NCBI RefSeq assembly: GCF_028885415.1
Contig: NZ_CP118527.1
Span: forward strand, 744,001-808,000
Direction: 5' to 3'
From: Streptomyces coeruleorubidus
GTDB taxonomy: Bacteria > Actinomycetota > Actinomycetes > Streptomycetales > Streptomycetaceae
DNA length: 64,000 nt
The notes under the pieces were generated by a model that searched no databases, was not told the DNA's origin, and worked only from the letters and a program-made list of their open reading frames with translations. Position 1 is the stretch's first letter, and each line of letters opens with the position of its first letter. Positions 1-8,778 of this stretch are shown one piece after another. The translations under genes were made by a program, and so were the position numbers.

Positions 1-100
1 CGTCGTCGGCGCCGACCCAGGCCCCCTGGCCCAGTCCCCAGGCGCCGTAGCCGATCTCGGACACGGTCAGTCCGGTGCGGCCGAGTTCCCGATAACGCAT
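1..100 (-). CDS. aldo/keto reductase, N-terminal part (runs off left edge)
   Basis: Reading from an ATG at 100 toward the left edge gives a peptide starting [19 protein letters not shown], followed by WGLGQGAW. This is the usual beginning of NADPH-dependent aldo/keto reductases, covering the first TIM-barrel strand and start of the nucleotide pocket. An AAGGGG-like ribosome site lies just upstream. Only about 33 codons are inside the window, so substrate and intactness cannot be judged. Family assignment is confident from the N-terminal motif; physiological role is unknown. Confidence 0.8.
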   Translation of the reverse strand, partial: MRYRELGRTGLTVSEIGYGAWGLGQGAWVGADD

Positions 101-319
101 GTGCTGTTCAGGCCCCTTGCTGACGGTCCACGGCGAGGTCCGCTCTGCGTGTGCCACTCAATGTCACGACTTGCCTTCACGACCGTACAGACGGTGGGCT
201 TCAGTCACCACCTGCGGAGGATCACTGAAACTTTCGCTCGTACCGCGTCGGCGAGTCCGACGTCATGCCGACGCGGTCGTCGAGCGCCGCATGCGACGGC
301 GGTACGAAGGCTTGGGGTT

Positions 320-600
320 CGATGTCCGATGCCTCATCCCCGGCACGGCTCTCACCCGACTTCCCGCAGTGGCCGCCCGGAGTGCAGTGGCGCGACCTGC
401 CCGAGCGGTTCGGCCCATGGAAGACCGTCTACGAACGCCACCGGCTGTGGTCGGGCGACGGCACCTGGGAACGTCTGCTCCAGCAGGTCCAGGCCTCGGC
501 CGACGCCGCGGGTGAAATCGACTGGGACATCTCGGTGGACTCCACCACCGTCCGCGCGCATCAGCATGCGGCCGGTGCCCGCACCGATCTGCCGCCGGTA
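320..600 (+). pseudogene. IS5-type transposase remnant
   Basis: The frame contains GVQWRDLPERFGPWKTVYER, then a GTWERLLQQVQ segment and SVDSTTVRAHQHAAGAR. These are the N-terminal and first-catalytic-Asp region of IS5-family DDE transposases common in Streptomyces. The helix-turn-helix start is degraded and similarity stops after AGAR near 580, so the remaining DDE residues are missing. It cannot encode an active enzyme and marks old IS activity at this edge. Confidence 0.75.
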
Positions 601-688
601 CCCGCTTCACGACAAGTCCTAAACGGGAGAGTGTCGAGTCTCAGTTGATGGTTGACGGGTTGGCATCGGGTGATGCTTGACGTCTTCC

Positions 689-1450
689 CTAGACGATCTT
701 CCGACGGTTGTGTTCACCGGACTTGTGGACGACCACCTCCTTCCTGGTGACACGCGGGACGGTGGTGATCAGCTCTTGGCTGTGGAAGACCCGGATCGTC
801 TTCTCGTCCAGGTGGGCGGTGACGACTTGGTGGGCATAGCCGCGGCCGAGCTGGATGCGTTGTCCTGCGACCATGAAGCCGCCGACGCTGCTGACCGTCC
901 GCTCGGCGATCTGCTCGGCGGGCGGTGGCAGCTGGGGAGGCGGCCCGGCCGGACGACCGCCTTGGAGGCGTCCGCAGGCTGAGGGCGGCAGGGGGCTGGG
1001 CAGGGTGGCTTGCAGGACACGCCGCTCGTCCAGGACCTGCAGGACCCGGCCGTCGAGCCTGAGGGTGACCCGTTGCCCCGCGAACGGCCATCCGATCAGG
1101 ATCTTGTCGCCGCCCAGGCCGACGTAGCCGACGGCGCTGACGGTGCGGTCCACTTCGACCACGCCGTCTGTGGTCTGCGCCGGGCCGGGGTCGTCCCCCC
1201 GGGGACCGGCGGGTCGGGCGTCTCCGCCGGCCAGCAGGGCTTTGAGGTCCCGGCCGGACAGCTTCGAGGGCAGGGTCTTGTGCCGTGCGCCTGCGATGAG
1301 GACGTGCAGCCGGTTGACGTCGATCCGCAGGGTCACCGTGGTGCCGGCCAGGGCCGGGCCGAACCAGATCTGCTGCCCGCGCAGGCTCAGGTTCCCTGAG
1401 GCAGGCACCACCCGCTCCACCTCGATCGCACCGACCTCTCCTTCAGCCAT
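689..1450 (-). pseudogene. IS481-like transposase, C-terminal repeat region only
   Basis: The minus-strand frame ending at 689 has three copies of a roughly 60-residue beta-rich module, each with a GQxI / G-x-x-x-A-x-x-x-VT pattern. They end in a basic tail (HKSGEHNRRKIV). Single or paired copies of this module form the C-terminus of Streptomyces integrase-core (IS481-type) transposases. The catalytic DDE core is absent, because upstream of about 1450 the frame runs antisense to an unrelated transglycosylase fragment. A possible element end (TGTCGAGTCTCAGTTGATGG) begins near 632. I infer a rearranged, inactive insertion; the exact family is less sure. Confidence 0.55.
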
Positions 1451-1483
1451 CGGCCAGGCCGCCGCCACCGGCGTGGGCGAAGG

Positions 1484-1750
1484 CTGTCCACCGCCTATTT
1501 CGGGCATGGATACTACGGTCTGGACGCGGCCGCACACGGGTACTTCAAGACGAGTCCCGCTCACCTGGACTGGCCTCAGGCCGCCCTCCTTGCCGGTCTC
1601 GTCCAGGCGCCCTCCGCCTACGATCCCCTCCACAACCCCGACCTGGCCAGGCAGCGCCGCGCCGAGGTGCTGGTTCGCCTGGAGGCTGTCGGTGACCTGA
1701 CCGCACGTCAGGTCAGGGCCTTCGACGACACACCCCTGGGCGTCGCCTGA
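1484..1750 (+). pseudogene. GT51 peptidoglycan transglycosylase (PBP1-type) fragment
   Basis: The plus frame ending with TGA at 1748-1750 reads AYFGHGYYGLDAAAHGYF, then LLAGLVQAPSAYDPL, then a conserved Arg-rich segment ending in VRAFDDTPLGVA. These are late motifs of the GT51 lipid II transglycosylase domain found in class A penicillin-binding proteins. The catalytic Glu regions, the membrane anchor and any transpeptidase domain are missing. The homology starts abruptly at about 1484, where the IS481-like fragment ends, so the gene was probably cut there. Non-functional remnant. Confidence 0.75.
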
Positions 1751-1994
1751 GAGCGAGCGCTCCTCAGTTGTTCTTGGCCCTGACATCGCGCCGAAGCCTG
1801 TCCCGTTCAACTGCACGGCCGAGGAAACCCTCCCGACCAGTGAGGACGGGTCGCGGACACGGACGTACCGGATCGAACTCGTACGGCGCTGAGGCTGCAC
1901 GGGAAGGGGAACCACGGCCCGGCTCCCCTTCCCGCCCACAGACTGCTGACCTGAGGCAACAGCTTCTAAACGTCAAGCTCAGCGGCGCGGACGT

Positions 1995-2930
1995 TCAGTC
2001 AGTCCGATCCGACGCAGCCTCTTGATAGAGGTTCTCAACGCTTGGGCCGAAGGCCACGCTGTAGGAGATGTCGGGAGTGTCCCCGCCCGTCTCGTAGCCG
2101 CCGAGGACTCCGATGACCGTGCCAGGAATGCCTCCGGCGACCCAGGGGCTGCCGCTGGTGCCGCCGGTGAATCCGGTGCAGCCGATCTCCAACTGGGTGC
2201 TGCTGAAGGAGGAGATGCGGTTGGTACAGGTCAGCGGCGCCTGCGATGTCTGCGGGTAGCCGACGATGGTGACAGGGTTGCTCGTGCCCTGGTCAATGCC
2301 CAGTTCGTCGCCCCCGACGACGGACTGGATGGTACGGCCGTCCGACGGTGCCACTATGCCGAACGCCACGTCGTCGTCCGGATCGGAGTCGGCAGACCAC
2401 TGTTGATCCACGACGATGCGATCGAGGTGCCACACCCCGTAGGGGGCGATGCCGTCGTGATATGCCGGAACGAATACATCTGACGTGGAGTCCATGCAGT
2501 GAGCGGCGCTCAGAATCAGGTCCCCCCGGGCACTGTCGACCACGCTGGCCGTGCAGAAGTGCGACCCGCTCATGCCACTGCTGCCGAAGACCGCACCCAC
2601 CTGTGGGGCCACCTGGGATGCGGGCAGCGAGTGGGAAACGCCGGGCGTGGTGGACGGGGAGGGAGACTCCGACGCAGACGCGGTGGGGGACGGGGACGCA
2701 GACACGGTCGGGGACGGGGACGGCGTCACTGGTTGCTGCCGCGTCCCGGCAGCCTGCTGTGGCGCACTGGTTGACGCGACGACGCCACGGGCCAGGGGCT
2801 TCAGGACGCTCTGGGCCGTCGCGGCACCACCTATGCACAGCAGCGTGGACGCCATGAGGATCGTTACCATCCAGGCTCGGGATCGCGCCGCGCGGTGCTT
2901 GGGATGGTGTCGTGTCCCGCCGGTCGTCAT
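1995..2930 (-). CDS. secreted trypsin-like serine protease
   Basis: A 311-residue protein. A hydrophobic export segment (about residues 20-40) is followed by a Ser/Pro-rich low-complexity linker (about 68-98) and then a chymotrypsin-fold peptidase domain. The catalytic triad is visible as His144 in SAAHC, Asp187 in DDVAFG and Ser261 in GGTSGSPW. Cysteines near 126 and 145 fit the usual disulfide around the active His. It probably hydrolyses extracellular protein. It stands alone between two remnant-rich stretches and no operon partner is visible. Family is clear; substrate is not. Confidence 0.85.
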   Translation of the reverse strand: MTTGGTRHHPKHRAARSRAWMVTILMASTLLCIGGAATAQSVLKPLARGVVASTSAPQQAAGTRQQPVTPSPSPTVSASPSPTASASESPSPSTTPGVSHSLPASQVAPQVGAVFGSSGMSGSHFCTASVVDSARGDLILSAAHCMDSTSDVFVPAYHDGIAPYGVWHLDRIVVDQQWSADSDPDDDVAFGIVAPSDGRTIQSVVGGDELGIDQGTSNPVTIVGYPQTSQAPLTCTNRISSFSSTQLEIGCTGFTGGTSGSPWVAGGIPGTVIGVLGGYETGGDTPDISYSVAFGPSVENLYQEAASDRTD

Positions 2931-3275
2931 GCGCCCACGCTCGATTCCCCGCTCTGGCGTGCCCTGTCCGGGCGCCGTCGCCCCCGTTCCAATATCACGG
3001 CGTTCGAAGACTGTGGGATGACATAGGGCTGAGAAGCGGATGATTGAGTAGCTGTTGTCTTTCCGATCTTGAGGAATGTCCGTCGAACCGGGGTCCCGAT
3101 CGGGTGGTGTGGCGGGCAGTGGCCGGGAGCCCGTTTCCGACCTGCTGGGTGGCGCCTGCGGGTGTGCTTGTGGCGCCCGGGCTGGCGGCGCCGGCTCACC
3201 GTCCGCTTCCGGCCCGGCGCTGTGTCGTCGGACCGGAAGCGGGCAGCTTTGATTTCATCATGGAGTCACCTCTCC
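2931..3275. other. 345-nt stretch without a convincing gene
   Basis: Between the protease start and the MmyB-type remnant I see no family-level coding signal. A minus-strand 21-residue ORF (3196-3261, starting MMKSKLPASG) has a good AGGAGAGG ribosome site but resembles nothing I know. The sequence also holds a short inverted repeat, GCTTCCGG / CCGGAAGC. The stretch may include the protease promoter. Confidence 0.5.
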
Positions 3276-3719
3276 TCAGGGAGGCGCGGAGCCCCCTGTT
3301 CGGACCCGGTCGCGCGCACCGTAGCCGCGGATCTTGTGGGACGTCTGTGGGACGCACTGTGATCGAGCTCGCCCGGGGTCACCGGATGCGCCGGTGCCGC
3401 TACCACGGGCCTGGCCAAGACTCACGTCCAGCACGTTCTGACCGCGATCGCCGTCAACACTGAGCAGCGCGAGACGTTCGGCGTACTCGGTGCCAGGCTC
3501 AACCGTGTAGATCATGATGCGCAGGTCGCTGCCGGCCATGGTGAGCACGTCGCAGTCCAGCGTCAGGGACCCTACCTGCGGATGATCGATGGTCTTGCGC
3601 GCGGCCTCATGATGGCCGACGGCACCGGAATCCCGCAGCGCGGCGAACCGGGCACTGTCCGCGCGCAGTTCCGCCACCAGCCGCTGACCGTACAGGGGCG
3701 GCGGGTGGGCCGGAGGCAT
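3276..3719 (-). pseudogene. MmyB-type XRE regulator, ligand-domain remnant
   Basis: The open frame (147 codons) contains LVAELRADSARFAALRDSG, KTIDHPQVGSLTLDCDVL and IMIYTVEPGTEYAERLALLS. These are typical of the C-terminal PAS-like ligand domain of MmyB-type helix-turn-helix regulators in actinobacteria. The N-terminal DNA-binding domain and first half of the ligand domain are missing, and the frame starts directly beside the histidine kinase stop at 3721. After about residue 85 the reading frame becomes unrelated filler. I read it as a decayed regulator tail; a short expressed protein is unlikely. Confidence 0.7.
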
Positions 3720-3720
3720 G

Positions 3721-5166
3721 TCAGTTGCGGAGCAGCAGGCGGAAGGTGGTGTGCCCGGGGCTGCTGGTGACGTCGACGGTTCCGCCGTGGGCGGTGATGA
3801 CGGCGTGGACGATGGCGAGGCCGAGACCTGTGCTTCCGGTGCTGCGTGAGCGGGCGCGGTCGGCGCGGACGAAGCGTTCGAAGACTTCGGGCTGGAGTTC
3901 TTCGGGAATGCCCGGTCCCTTGTCGCTCACGGTCACGCAGGTGTTGGTGGTGTCCGCGGTGAGAGAGATGGTCACTTCGGTGCCGGGTGGGGTGTGGGTG
4001 CGGGCGTTGGCCAGGAGATTGCCGATGGCCTGCTGGAGGCGGTGTGCGTCGCCGGTGACGGTGACGGGTTCTTCGGGGAGGTCGAGGAGCCAGCGGTGTT
4101 GGGGGCCTGCGGCGCGGGCGTCCTCGGTGGCGTTCAGGACGAGCCGGGTGAGGTCGACCGTGTGGTGTTCGAGGGGGCGTCCGGCGTCGAGGCGGGCGAG
4201 GAGGAGCAGGTCGTCGACGAGGCGGGTCATACGGTGTGATTCGGCGTCGATGCGTTCCAGGGCGTGGTGGACTTCGGCGGGGACGGGGCTGTGGTGGCGC
4301 AGGGCGAGTTCGGCGTGGCCGCGGATGTTGGCGACGGGGGTGCGTAGTTCGTGGCTGGCGTCGGCGGCGAAGTGCCGGAGTCTTTCCTCGCTGGCGCGGA
4401 GTCTTTCCTCGCTGGTCTGGCGCCGGGTGAGGGCGTCCTCGATGTGGCCGAGCATGTGGTTGAGTGCGGTGCCGACCTGGCCGACTTCGGTGCGTGGGTC
4501 GGTGTCGGGCAGGGGCTGTGGCATGGCGACTTCGCCGCTGGCGAGCGGCAGCCTGGCGACGCCGGCGGCCTGTGCGGTGACCCTTTGGAGGGGGCGCAGG
4601 GAGATCCGTACCCACAGGGCGCCCGCGATGCCGGTGGCTGCGAGGGCTGCGCCGAACACGGCGGCCTCGACGGCTTCGAGGCGGTGGAGTGTGTCTTCTA
4701 CGGGGTGCAGGGGCAGACCGGTGATCAGGATGTCGTGGTCGTCGCCCTGTACGGCCGTGAGGCGGTAGGGCCCGAGCGTGGCGAGGCGGATGCTGTGTCC
4801 GCGCCCGTCGACGGGGACGTCTGCCAGTGCGCGGCGATCGCCTTGGGTGAGCTGGACGGGGCGGTCGGTGGCGTCGTCGACCACGGCGGCCTGGGTGACG
4901 GCGCCGGCAAGGAGGCGGGCACCGAAGGTCGCCTCGGACTGCCCGCGGGTATCGGGGCGGTTGTCGGCGTCGGGTGTGGCTTCGTGTTCCAGACTGGCGG
5001 CGAACCGGCCGCCGGACGCGGTGAGCTGCTCGTCCAGACGCCCCATGAGGAACCCTCTCAGCGCGAGGACGGTAGTGACACCGACGGTGAGACACGCGAC
5101 AGCCAGGAGGGCGACGAGCCCGGCGGTGAGCTGGCTGCGCAGGGTGCGGGGCGCAAGGCGTCTCAC
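3721..5166 (-). CDS. two-component sensor histidine kinase
   Basis: 481 residues from a GTG start. There are two membrane segments (about 13-36 and 169-190) flanking an extracytoplasmic sensor, then a HAMP linker. A HisKA domain carries the phospho-acceptor His272 in SHELRTPVA. The ATPase domain shows the N box (NLLANARTHTPPGT, from about 383), G1 (DKGPGIP, 415) and G2 (GLGLAI, 447). It overlaps the response regulator stop by four bases (GTGA), so the pair is translationally coupled. The pair is divergent from the flavin electron-transfer operon, its likely target. The sensed signal is unknown. Confidence 0.93.
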   Translation of the reverse strand: MRRLAPRTLRSQLTAGLVALLAVACLTVGVTTVLALRGFLMGRLDEQLTASGGRFAASLEHEATPDADNRPDTRGQSEATFGARLLAGAVTQAAVVDDATDRPVQLTQGDRRALADVPVDGRGHSIRLATLGPYRLTAVQGDDHDILITGLPLHPVEDTLHRLEAVEAAVFGAALAATGIAGALWVRISLRPLQRVTAQAAGVARLPLASGEVAMPQPLPDTDPRTEVGQVGTALNHMLGHIEDALTRRQTSEERLRASEERLRHFAADASHELRTPVANIRGHAELALRHHSPVPAEVHHALERIDAESHRMTRLVDDLLLLARLDAGRPLEHHTVDLTRLVLNATEDARAAGPQHRWLLDLPEEPVTVTGDAHRLQQAIGNLLANARTHTPPGTEVTISLTADTTNTCVTVSDKGPGIPEELQPEVFERFVRADRARSRSTGSTGLGLAIVHAVITAHGGTVDVTSSPGHTTFRLLLRN

Positions 5167-5897
5167 GACGACTCCGGCTTGAGGACGTAACCGACACCGC
5201 GCACCGTGTGGATCATCGGGGTGCGTCCGGCGTCGATCTTTTTGCGCAGGTAGCTGATGTAGAGCTCGACGATGTGGGCGCGGCCGCCGAAGTCGTAGGC
5301 CCAGACCCGGTCGAGGATCTGGTCCTTGGACAACACCCTGCGGGGGTTGCGCATGAGGAACCGCAGGAGTTCGAACTCGGTGCGAGACAGGTCGACGACC
5401 GTCCCCGCGCGGCGGACTTCGCGGGCTTCCTCGTCCATGGTGAGGTCGCCGACCGTCAGCCAGTTCTCACCCGGCTCGGTGGCCATGCCGGCCCTGCGCA
5501 GCAGTCCGCGCAGCCGGGCCAGGACCTCTTCCAGGCTGAAAGGCTTGGTGACGTAGTCGTCGCCGCCCGCGGTGATGCCTGCGATGCGGTCCTCGACCGC
5601 GTCGCGGGCGGTCAGGAACAGCACGCACACGCTGGGCGCCTCGCGCCGCAGTTCGCGCAGGACCTGCAGGCCGTCGAGGTCGGGCAGCATCCAGTCCAGG
5701 ACCACCGCGTCGGGCCGGAAGTCACGGGCCGTCGCGAGCGCGCCGGCCCCGTCGGCGGCCGTCCGCACCTGCCAGCCCTCGCCGGTGAGCACGCCGGCCA
5801 GCACCTCGGTGACGTCGGGTTCGTCGTCGACGACCAGGACCCGCACCGGTGCCCCGTCGGGTCGGTGCAGGAGAGATTTCGTTCGGCGCTCGTCCAT
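5163..5897 (-). CDS. OmpR-family response regulator
   Basis: Receiver domain with acidic pocket (LVVDDEPD), phospho-acceptor Asp68 in VVLDWMLPDLDG and conserved Lys in DDYVTKPFS. It is followed by a winged-helix output domain (LSRTEFELLRFL, YISYLRKKI, VRGVGYVL). I chose the ATG at 5897; a GTG at 5918 would add seven residues. It is the first gene of the pair with the downstream histidine kinase. The output domain predicts binding to direct repeats with about one-turn spacing, and such repeats are present at 5945-5972, right upstream. Confidence 0.92.
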   Translation of the reverse strand: MDERRTKSLLHRPDGAPVRVLVVDDEPDVTEVLAGVLTGEGWQVRTAADGAGALATARDFRPDAVVLDWMLPDLDGLQVLRELRREAPSVCVLFLTARDAVEDRIAGITAGGDDYVTKPFSLEEVLARLRGLLRRAGMATEPGENWLTVGDLTMDEEAREVRRAGTVVDLSRTEFELLRFLMRNPRRVLSKDQILDRVWAYDFGGRAHIVELYISYLRKKIDAGRTPMIHTVRGVGYVLKPESS

Positions 5898-5944
5898 GGT
5901 CGGTCCAGCATCCCCCACCCCGGCGCCGCCGTGAGGGGCGGGAC

Positions 5945-5972
5945 CTCTGAGTTTCCTCTGAATCGCCGCTGA
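5945..5972. promoter_or_regulatory. three 11-bp direct repeats, candidate response-regulator operator
   Basis: CTCTGA occurs at 5945 and 5956 and CGCTGA at 5967, exactly 11 bp apart, in the intergenic space between the response regulator and the flavocytochrome gene. OmpR-family regulators bind tandem direct repeats of about this spacing. Assignment to this regulator is inference from position. Confidence 0.65.
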
Positions 5973-6067
5973 GGCGGGCTGTCGGAGGCTGTTTCAGAAG
6001 GTACGCAGAGGTTGGGCCGTGAGGCTGGCCGCCCATCGCCGGAGCGTGCTCTTCCGGAAGGAGCCTC

Positions 6068-7432
6068 ATGACCACCACGTTCACGTCCACCACCTGTGCG
6101 AGCCGCGGCATGCGTCACCGGCGGCCGCGCCGCAACATCGTGCCGTTCCTGGCGCAGCTGGTGATCTGGACCGGTGCCGCCGGGGTGCTGGCCCTGTGGT
6201 GGAGCGACACGACCTCCGTGATCGGCCCGGCGGGCTGGCTCACCGGCGCTGGGCGCATCACCGGCCTCCTGGCCGGCTACGCGTGCGCGGTCCTGCTGGC
6301 GCTGATGGCCCGCATCCCGCTCCTGGACCACAGCGTGGGCACCGACCGCCTCGCCCGCTGGCACGCCCTGGGCGGCCGCTGCACCATCTCGCTCGCCCTC
6401 GCCCACACCCTGCTGATCATCTGGGGCTACTCCCTGACCTCCCACACGAACGTGGTCAGCCAGACCTCCACGCTCGTTCTGCACTACCCCGATCTCCTCA
6501 AGGGCACCGCCGGCTTTCTGCTGTTCCTCGCCACCGGCGTTCTCTCGGCCCGCGCGGTGCGCCGGAAGATGAGCTACGAGACCTGGCACTACCTGCACTT
6601 CGCCACCTACCTCGCCATCTTCCTCACCTTCGGGCACCAGCTCTCCAACGGCGCGGACTTCGTCGGCAACCGACTCGCCCAGGCGGCCTGGTACACGCTC
6701 TTCCTCGGCGTCGCCGCGCTGGTGGCCTGGTACCGGTTCGCCGTCCCCGTACGGCGCGGGCTGCGCCACCGTTTGCGGGTCACCGCGGTGCATCCCGAGG
6801 CGCCGGGCGTGGTCTCCGTCCACCTCAGCGGCGAGCACCTTGACGAGTTGGGGGGTGAGCCGGGCCAGTTCCTGCGCTGGCGCTTCCTTACTCGCGGGCT
6901 GTGGTGGACCGCCAACCCCTACTCACTTTCCGTCCCCGCCCACCCCGGTCGGCTGCGGATCACGGTCAAGGCGGCCGGCGGGCACAGCGCCGCGCTCGCC
7001 CGGCTGGCTCCCGGCACCCGCGTATGGGCCGAGGGCCCCTACGGCGGCTTCACCGCGCACCGCCGCACCGCCCCCAAGGTCCTGCTCCTGGGCGGCGGCG
7101 TCGGCATCACCCCCCTGCGGACACTGTTCGAGACGCTCCCGGGACAGGTCACGCTCATCTACCGGGCCCGCCGCGCCGAGGACCTCGCCCTGCGCAGCGA
7201 GATCGACGCGATAGCCGCCCACCGCCACGCCGCCGTCCACTACATCGTCGACGAGCCGACCGGGTACTCATCGCCGCTCACCGCCGAGGGCCTGAGCAGC
7301 CTGGTGCCGGACCTGGCCGCGCACGACGTGTACCTCTGCGGCCCGCCTGGCATGGCCGAGGCCGCGATACGTGCCCTGCAGGAAGCGGGCGTGCCGGGCC
7401 GGCGCATCCACCACGAGTCGTTCGCGTTCTAA
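6068..7432 (+). CDS. ferric-reductase-like flavocytochrome (membrane heme + FAD/NAD(P)H module)
   Basis: 454 residues. The N-terminal half has about six membrane helices with His residues suited to bind two hemes (RWHALGG, LALAHTLL, ETWHYLHF, FGHQL). The C-terminal half is a ferredoxin-reductase module: FAD motif NPYSLS, nucleotide motif LLLGGGVGITPLRTLFE and terminal YLCGPPGM. It should move electrons from cytoplasmic NAD(P)H across the membrane. A GAAGGAG ribosome site precedes the ATG by a few bases. It leads an operon with an FMN-binding protein and ApbE, which suggests the electron acceptor is the exported flavoprotein rather than only ferric iron. Confidence 0.88.
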   Translation: MTTTFTSTTCASRGMRHRRPRRNIVPFLAQLVIWTGAAGVLALWWSDTTSVIGPAGWLTGAGRITGLLAGYACAVLLALMARIPLLDHSVGTDRLARWHALGGRCTISLALAHTLLIIWGYSLTSHTNVVSQTSTLVLHYPDLLKGTAGFLLFLATGVLSARAVRRKMSYETWHYLHFATYLAIFLTFGHQLSNGADFVGNRLAQAAWYTLFLGVAALVAWYRFAVPVRRGLRHRLRVTAVHPEAPGVVSVHLSGEHLDELGGEPGQFLRWRFLTRGLWWTANPYSLSVPAHPGRLRITVKAAGGHSAALARLAPGTRVWAEGPYGGFTAHRRTAPKVLLLGGGVGITPLRTLFETLPGQVTLIYRARRAEDLALRSEIDAIAAHRHAAVHYIVDEPTGYSSPLTAEGLSSLVPDLAAHDVYLCGPPGMAEAAIRALQEAGVPGRRIHHESFAF

Positions 7433-7443
7433 GGAGAACCGCC

Positions 7444-7887
7444 ATGCGCCGAGCCCTCCTGGCCACCACCGGGATCAGCGCCCTGATCGTCACGCTGCTC
7501 GCTCTCAAACCGCACCAGTCCCCCGCCCTGGCCGGTGTCCCGCCACGTTCCCCCCTGGCATCCTCCTCGCCCCACACCCCGGGCAGTACCCCCTCGGGCA
7601 AGGCGAGCGGGACGGGCACGTTCACCGGAGATCCCATCGACACCCAGTACGGGACCGTGCAGGTGGCCGCCACCCTCACCCACGGCAAGCTCACCGCCGT
7701 CCGGGTGCTCCAGGCACCGGACCAGAACGGCCGGGACCATCAGATCGCCTCCTACGCCCTGCCCCGACTGGCCCAGGAAGCGCTAGGCGCTCAGAGCGCC
7801 CACATCGACGCCGTCTCCGGCGCCAGCTACACCAGCCAGGGCTACATCCAGTCCCTGCAGAGCGCACTGGACCAGGCCCATGCCTGA
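7444..7887 (+). CDS. exported FMN-binding domain protein
   Basis: 147 residues with an N-terminal signal or anchor (about 4-22) and a Ser/Pro/Gly-rich spacer, then an FMN-binding domain. The flavinylation motif SGASYT (125-130, target Thr130) is preceded by Asp122-Ala-Val. ApbE attaches FMN covalently through a phosphoester to such a Thr. GGAG lies 7-11 bases before the ATG. It sits 11 nt behind the flavocytochrome and overlaps apbE by 8 nt, so it is probably the extracytoplasmic electron carrier of this operon. Confidence 0.9.
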   Translation: MRRALLATTGISALIVTLLALKPHQSPALAGVPPRSPLASSSPHTPGSTPSGKASGTGTFTGDPIDTQYGTVQVAATLTHGKLTAVRVLQAPDQNGRDHQIASYALPRLAQEALGAQSAHIDAVSGASYTSQGYIQSLQSALDQAHA

Positions 7888-8647
7888 CACCGCACGCCGC
7901 CTGCACCACGTCGAACACGTGATGGGCACCGTCTTCTCCTTCGACATCCGCGACCAGCCCACCCCGGCCATCCACCGCGCCCTCGCCCACGCCGTCCGCG
8001 CCCTGCACACCGTGGACACCGTGTTCTCCACCTACCGACCCGACAGCGCCATCAGCCGGCTCAGCCGCGGCGACATCCGCCTCGCCGACTGCCCGCCCGA
8101 GGTCCACGAAGTGCTGTCGCTGTGCGCCCACGCCACACACGCCAGCGACGGCTGGTTCAGCATCACCCCCGACGGCACTCTCGACCCCTCCGGCCTCGTC
8201 AAGGGCTGGGCCACCGAAACCGCATCCCAGCTGCTGTACGAAGCCGGCGCCCGCAACACATGCGTCAACGGCGGCGGCGACCTCCAGCTACGCGGTCAGG
8301 CGGCCCCCGGCGCCCCGTGGCGCATCGGCATCGCCCACCCGCTGCGCCCCGGCGAGCTCGCCACGGTCATCACCGCCGAGGAGGACCTGGCCATCGCCAC
8401 CTCAGGAACCGCCGAACGCGGCGCCCACATCCTCAACCCCCACCACGGCACACCCGCCACGGAGCTCACCTCCATCACCGTCACCGGCCCCCGGCTGACC
8501 ATGACGGACGCCTACGCCACCGCCGCGTTCGCCAGAGGCGACAGCTCCCGGGACTGGCTCGACTCGCTGCAGGGATACGAGGCGCTCGCCCTCAAGCCCG
8601 ACAGCCAGGCATGGCGCACGTCCGGATTCAACCTCTATGGATCATGA
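7880..8647 (+). CDS. apbE: FAD:protein FMN transferase
   Basis: 255 residues with ApbE signatures: HVMGTVFSFDI at the start, STYRPDSAISRLS, DPSGLVKGWA, NGGGDLQLRG, ATSGTAERGAHILNP and the Mg-binding TMTDAYATAAFA. It transfers FMN from FAD onto a Thr of the partner protein. The only visible substrate is the SGASYT site of the preceding gene, whose 3' end it overlaps by 8 nt. No clear signal peptide is seen, as in many actinobacterial ApbE proteins of flavocytochrome operons, so the side of the membrane on which it acts is uncertain. Confidence 0.93.
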   Translation: MPDTARRLHHVEHVMGTVFSFDIRDQPTPAIHRALAHAVRALHTVDTVFSTYRPDSAISRLSRGDIRLADCPPEVHEVLSLCAHATHASDGWFSITPDGTLDPSGLVKGWATETASQLLYEAGARNTCVNGGGDLQLRGQAAPGAPWRIGIAHPLRPGELATVITAEEDLAIATSGTAERGAHILNPHHGTPATELTSITVTGPRLTMTDAYATAAFARGDSSRDWLDSLQGYEALALKPDSQAWRTSGFNLYGS

Positions 8648-8778
8648 GTCGGGTTACGGACCACATGCCGTACGGAGCGAGCGCCGCCCCTTCGCGGCCG
8701 CGGCTCCACACCGCGTCCGCCGAGCCGTCAAGCCGAACTCCCCTCCAGCCCTCAACGCCAACCCCGAAGGAGCCCCCT

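Noticed and set aside
2650..2740. Tandem repeat or CRISPR-like array
   Set aside because: The repetition is the Ser/Pro/Ala-rich linker of the secreted protease; no direct repeats with spacers exist anywhere in the window.
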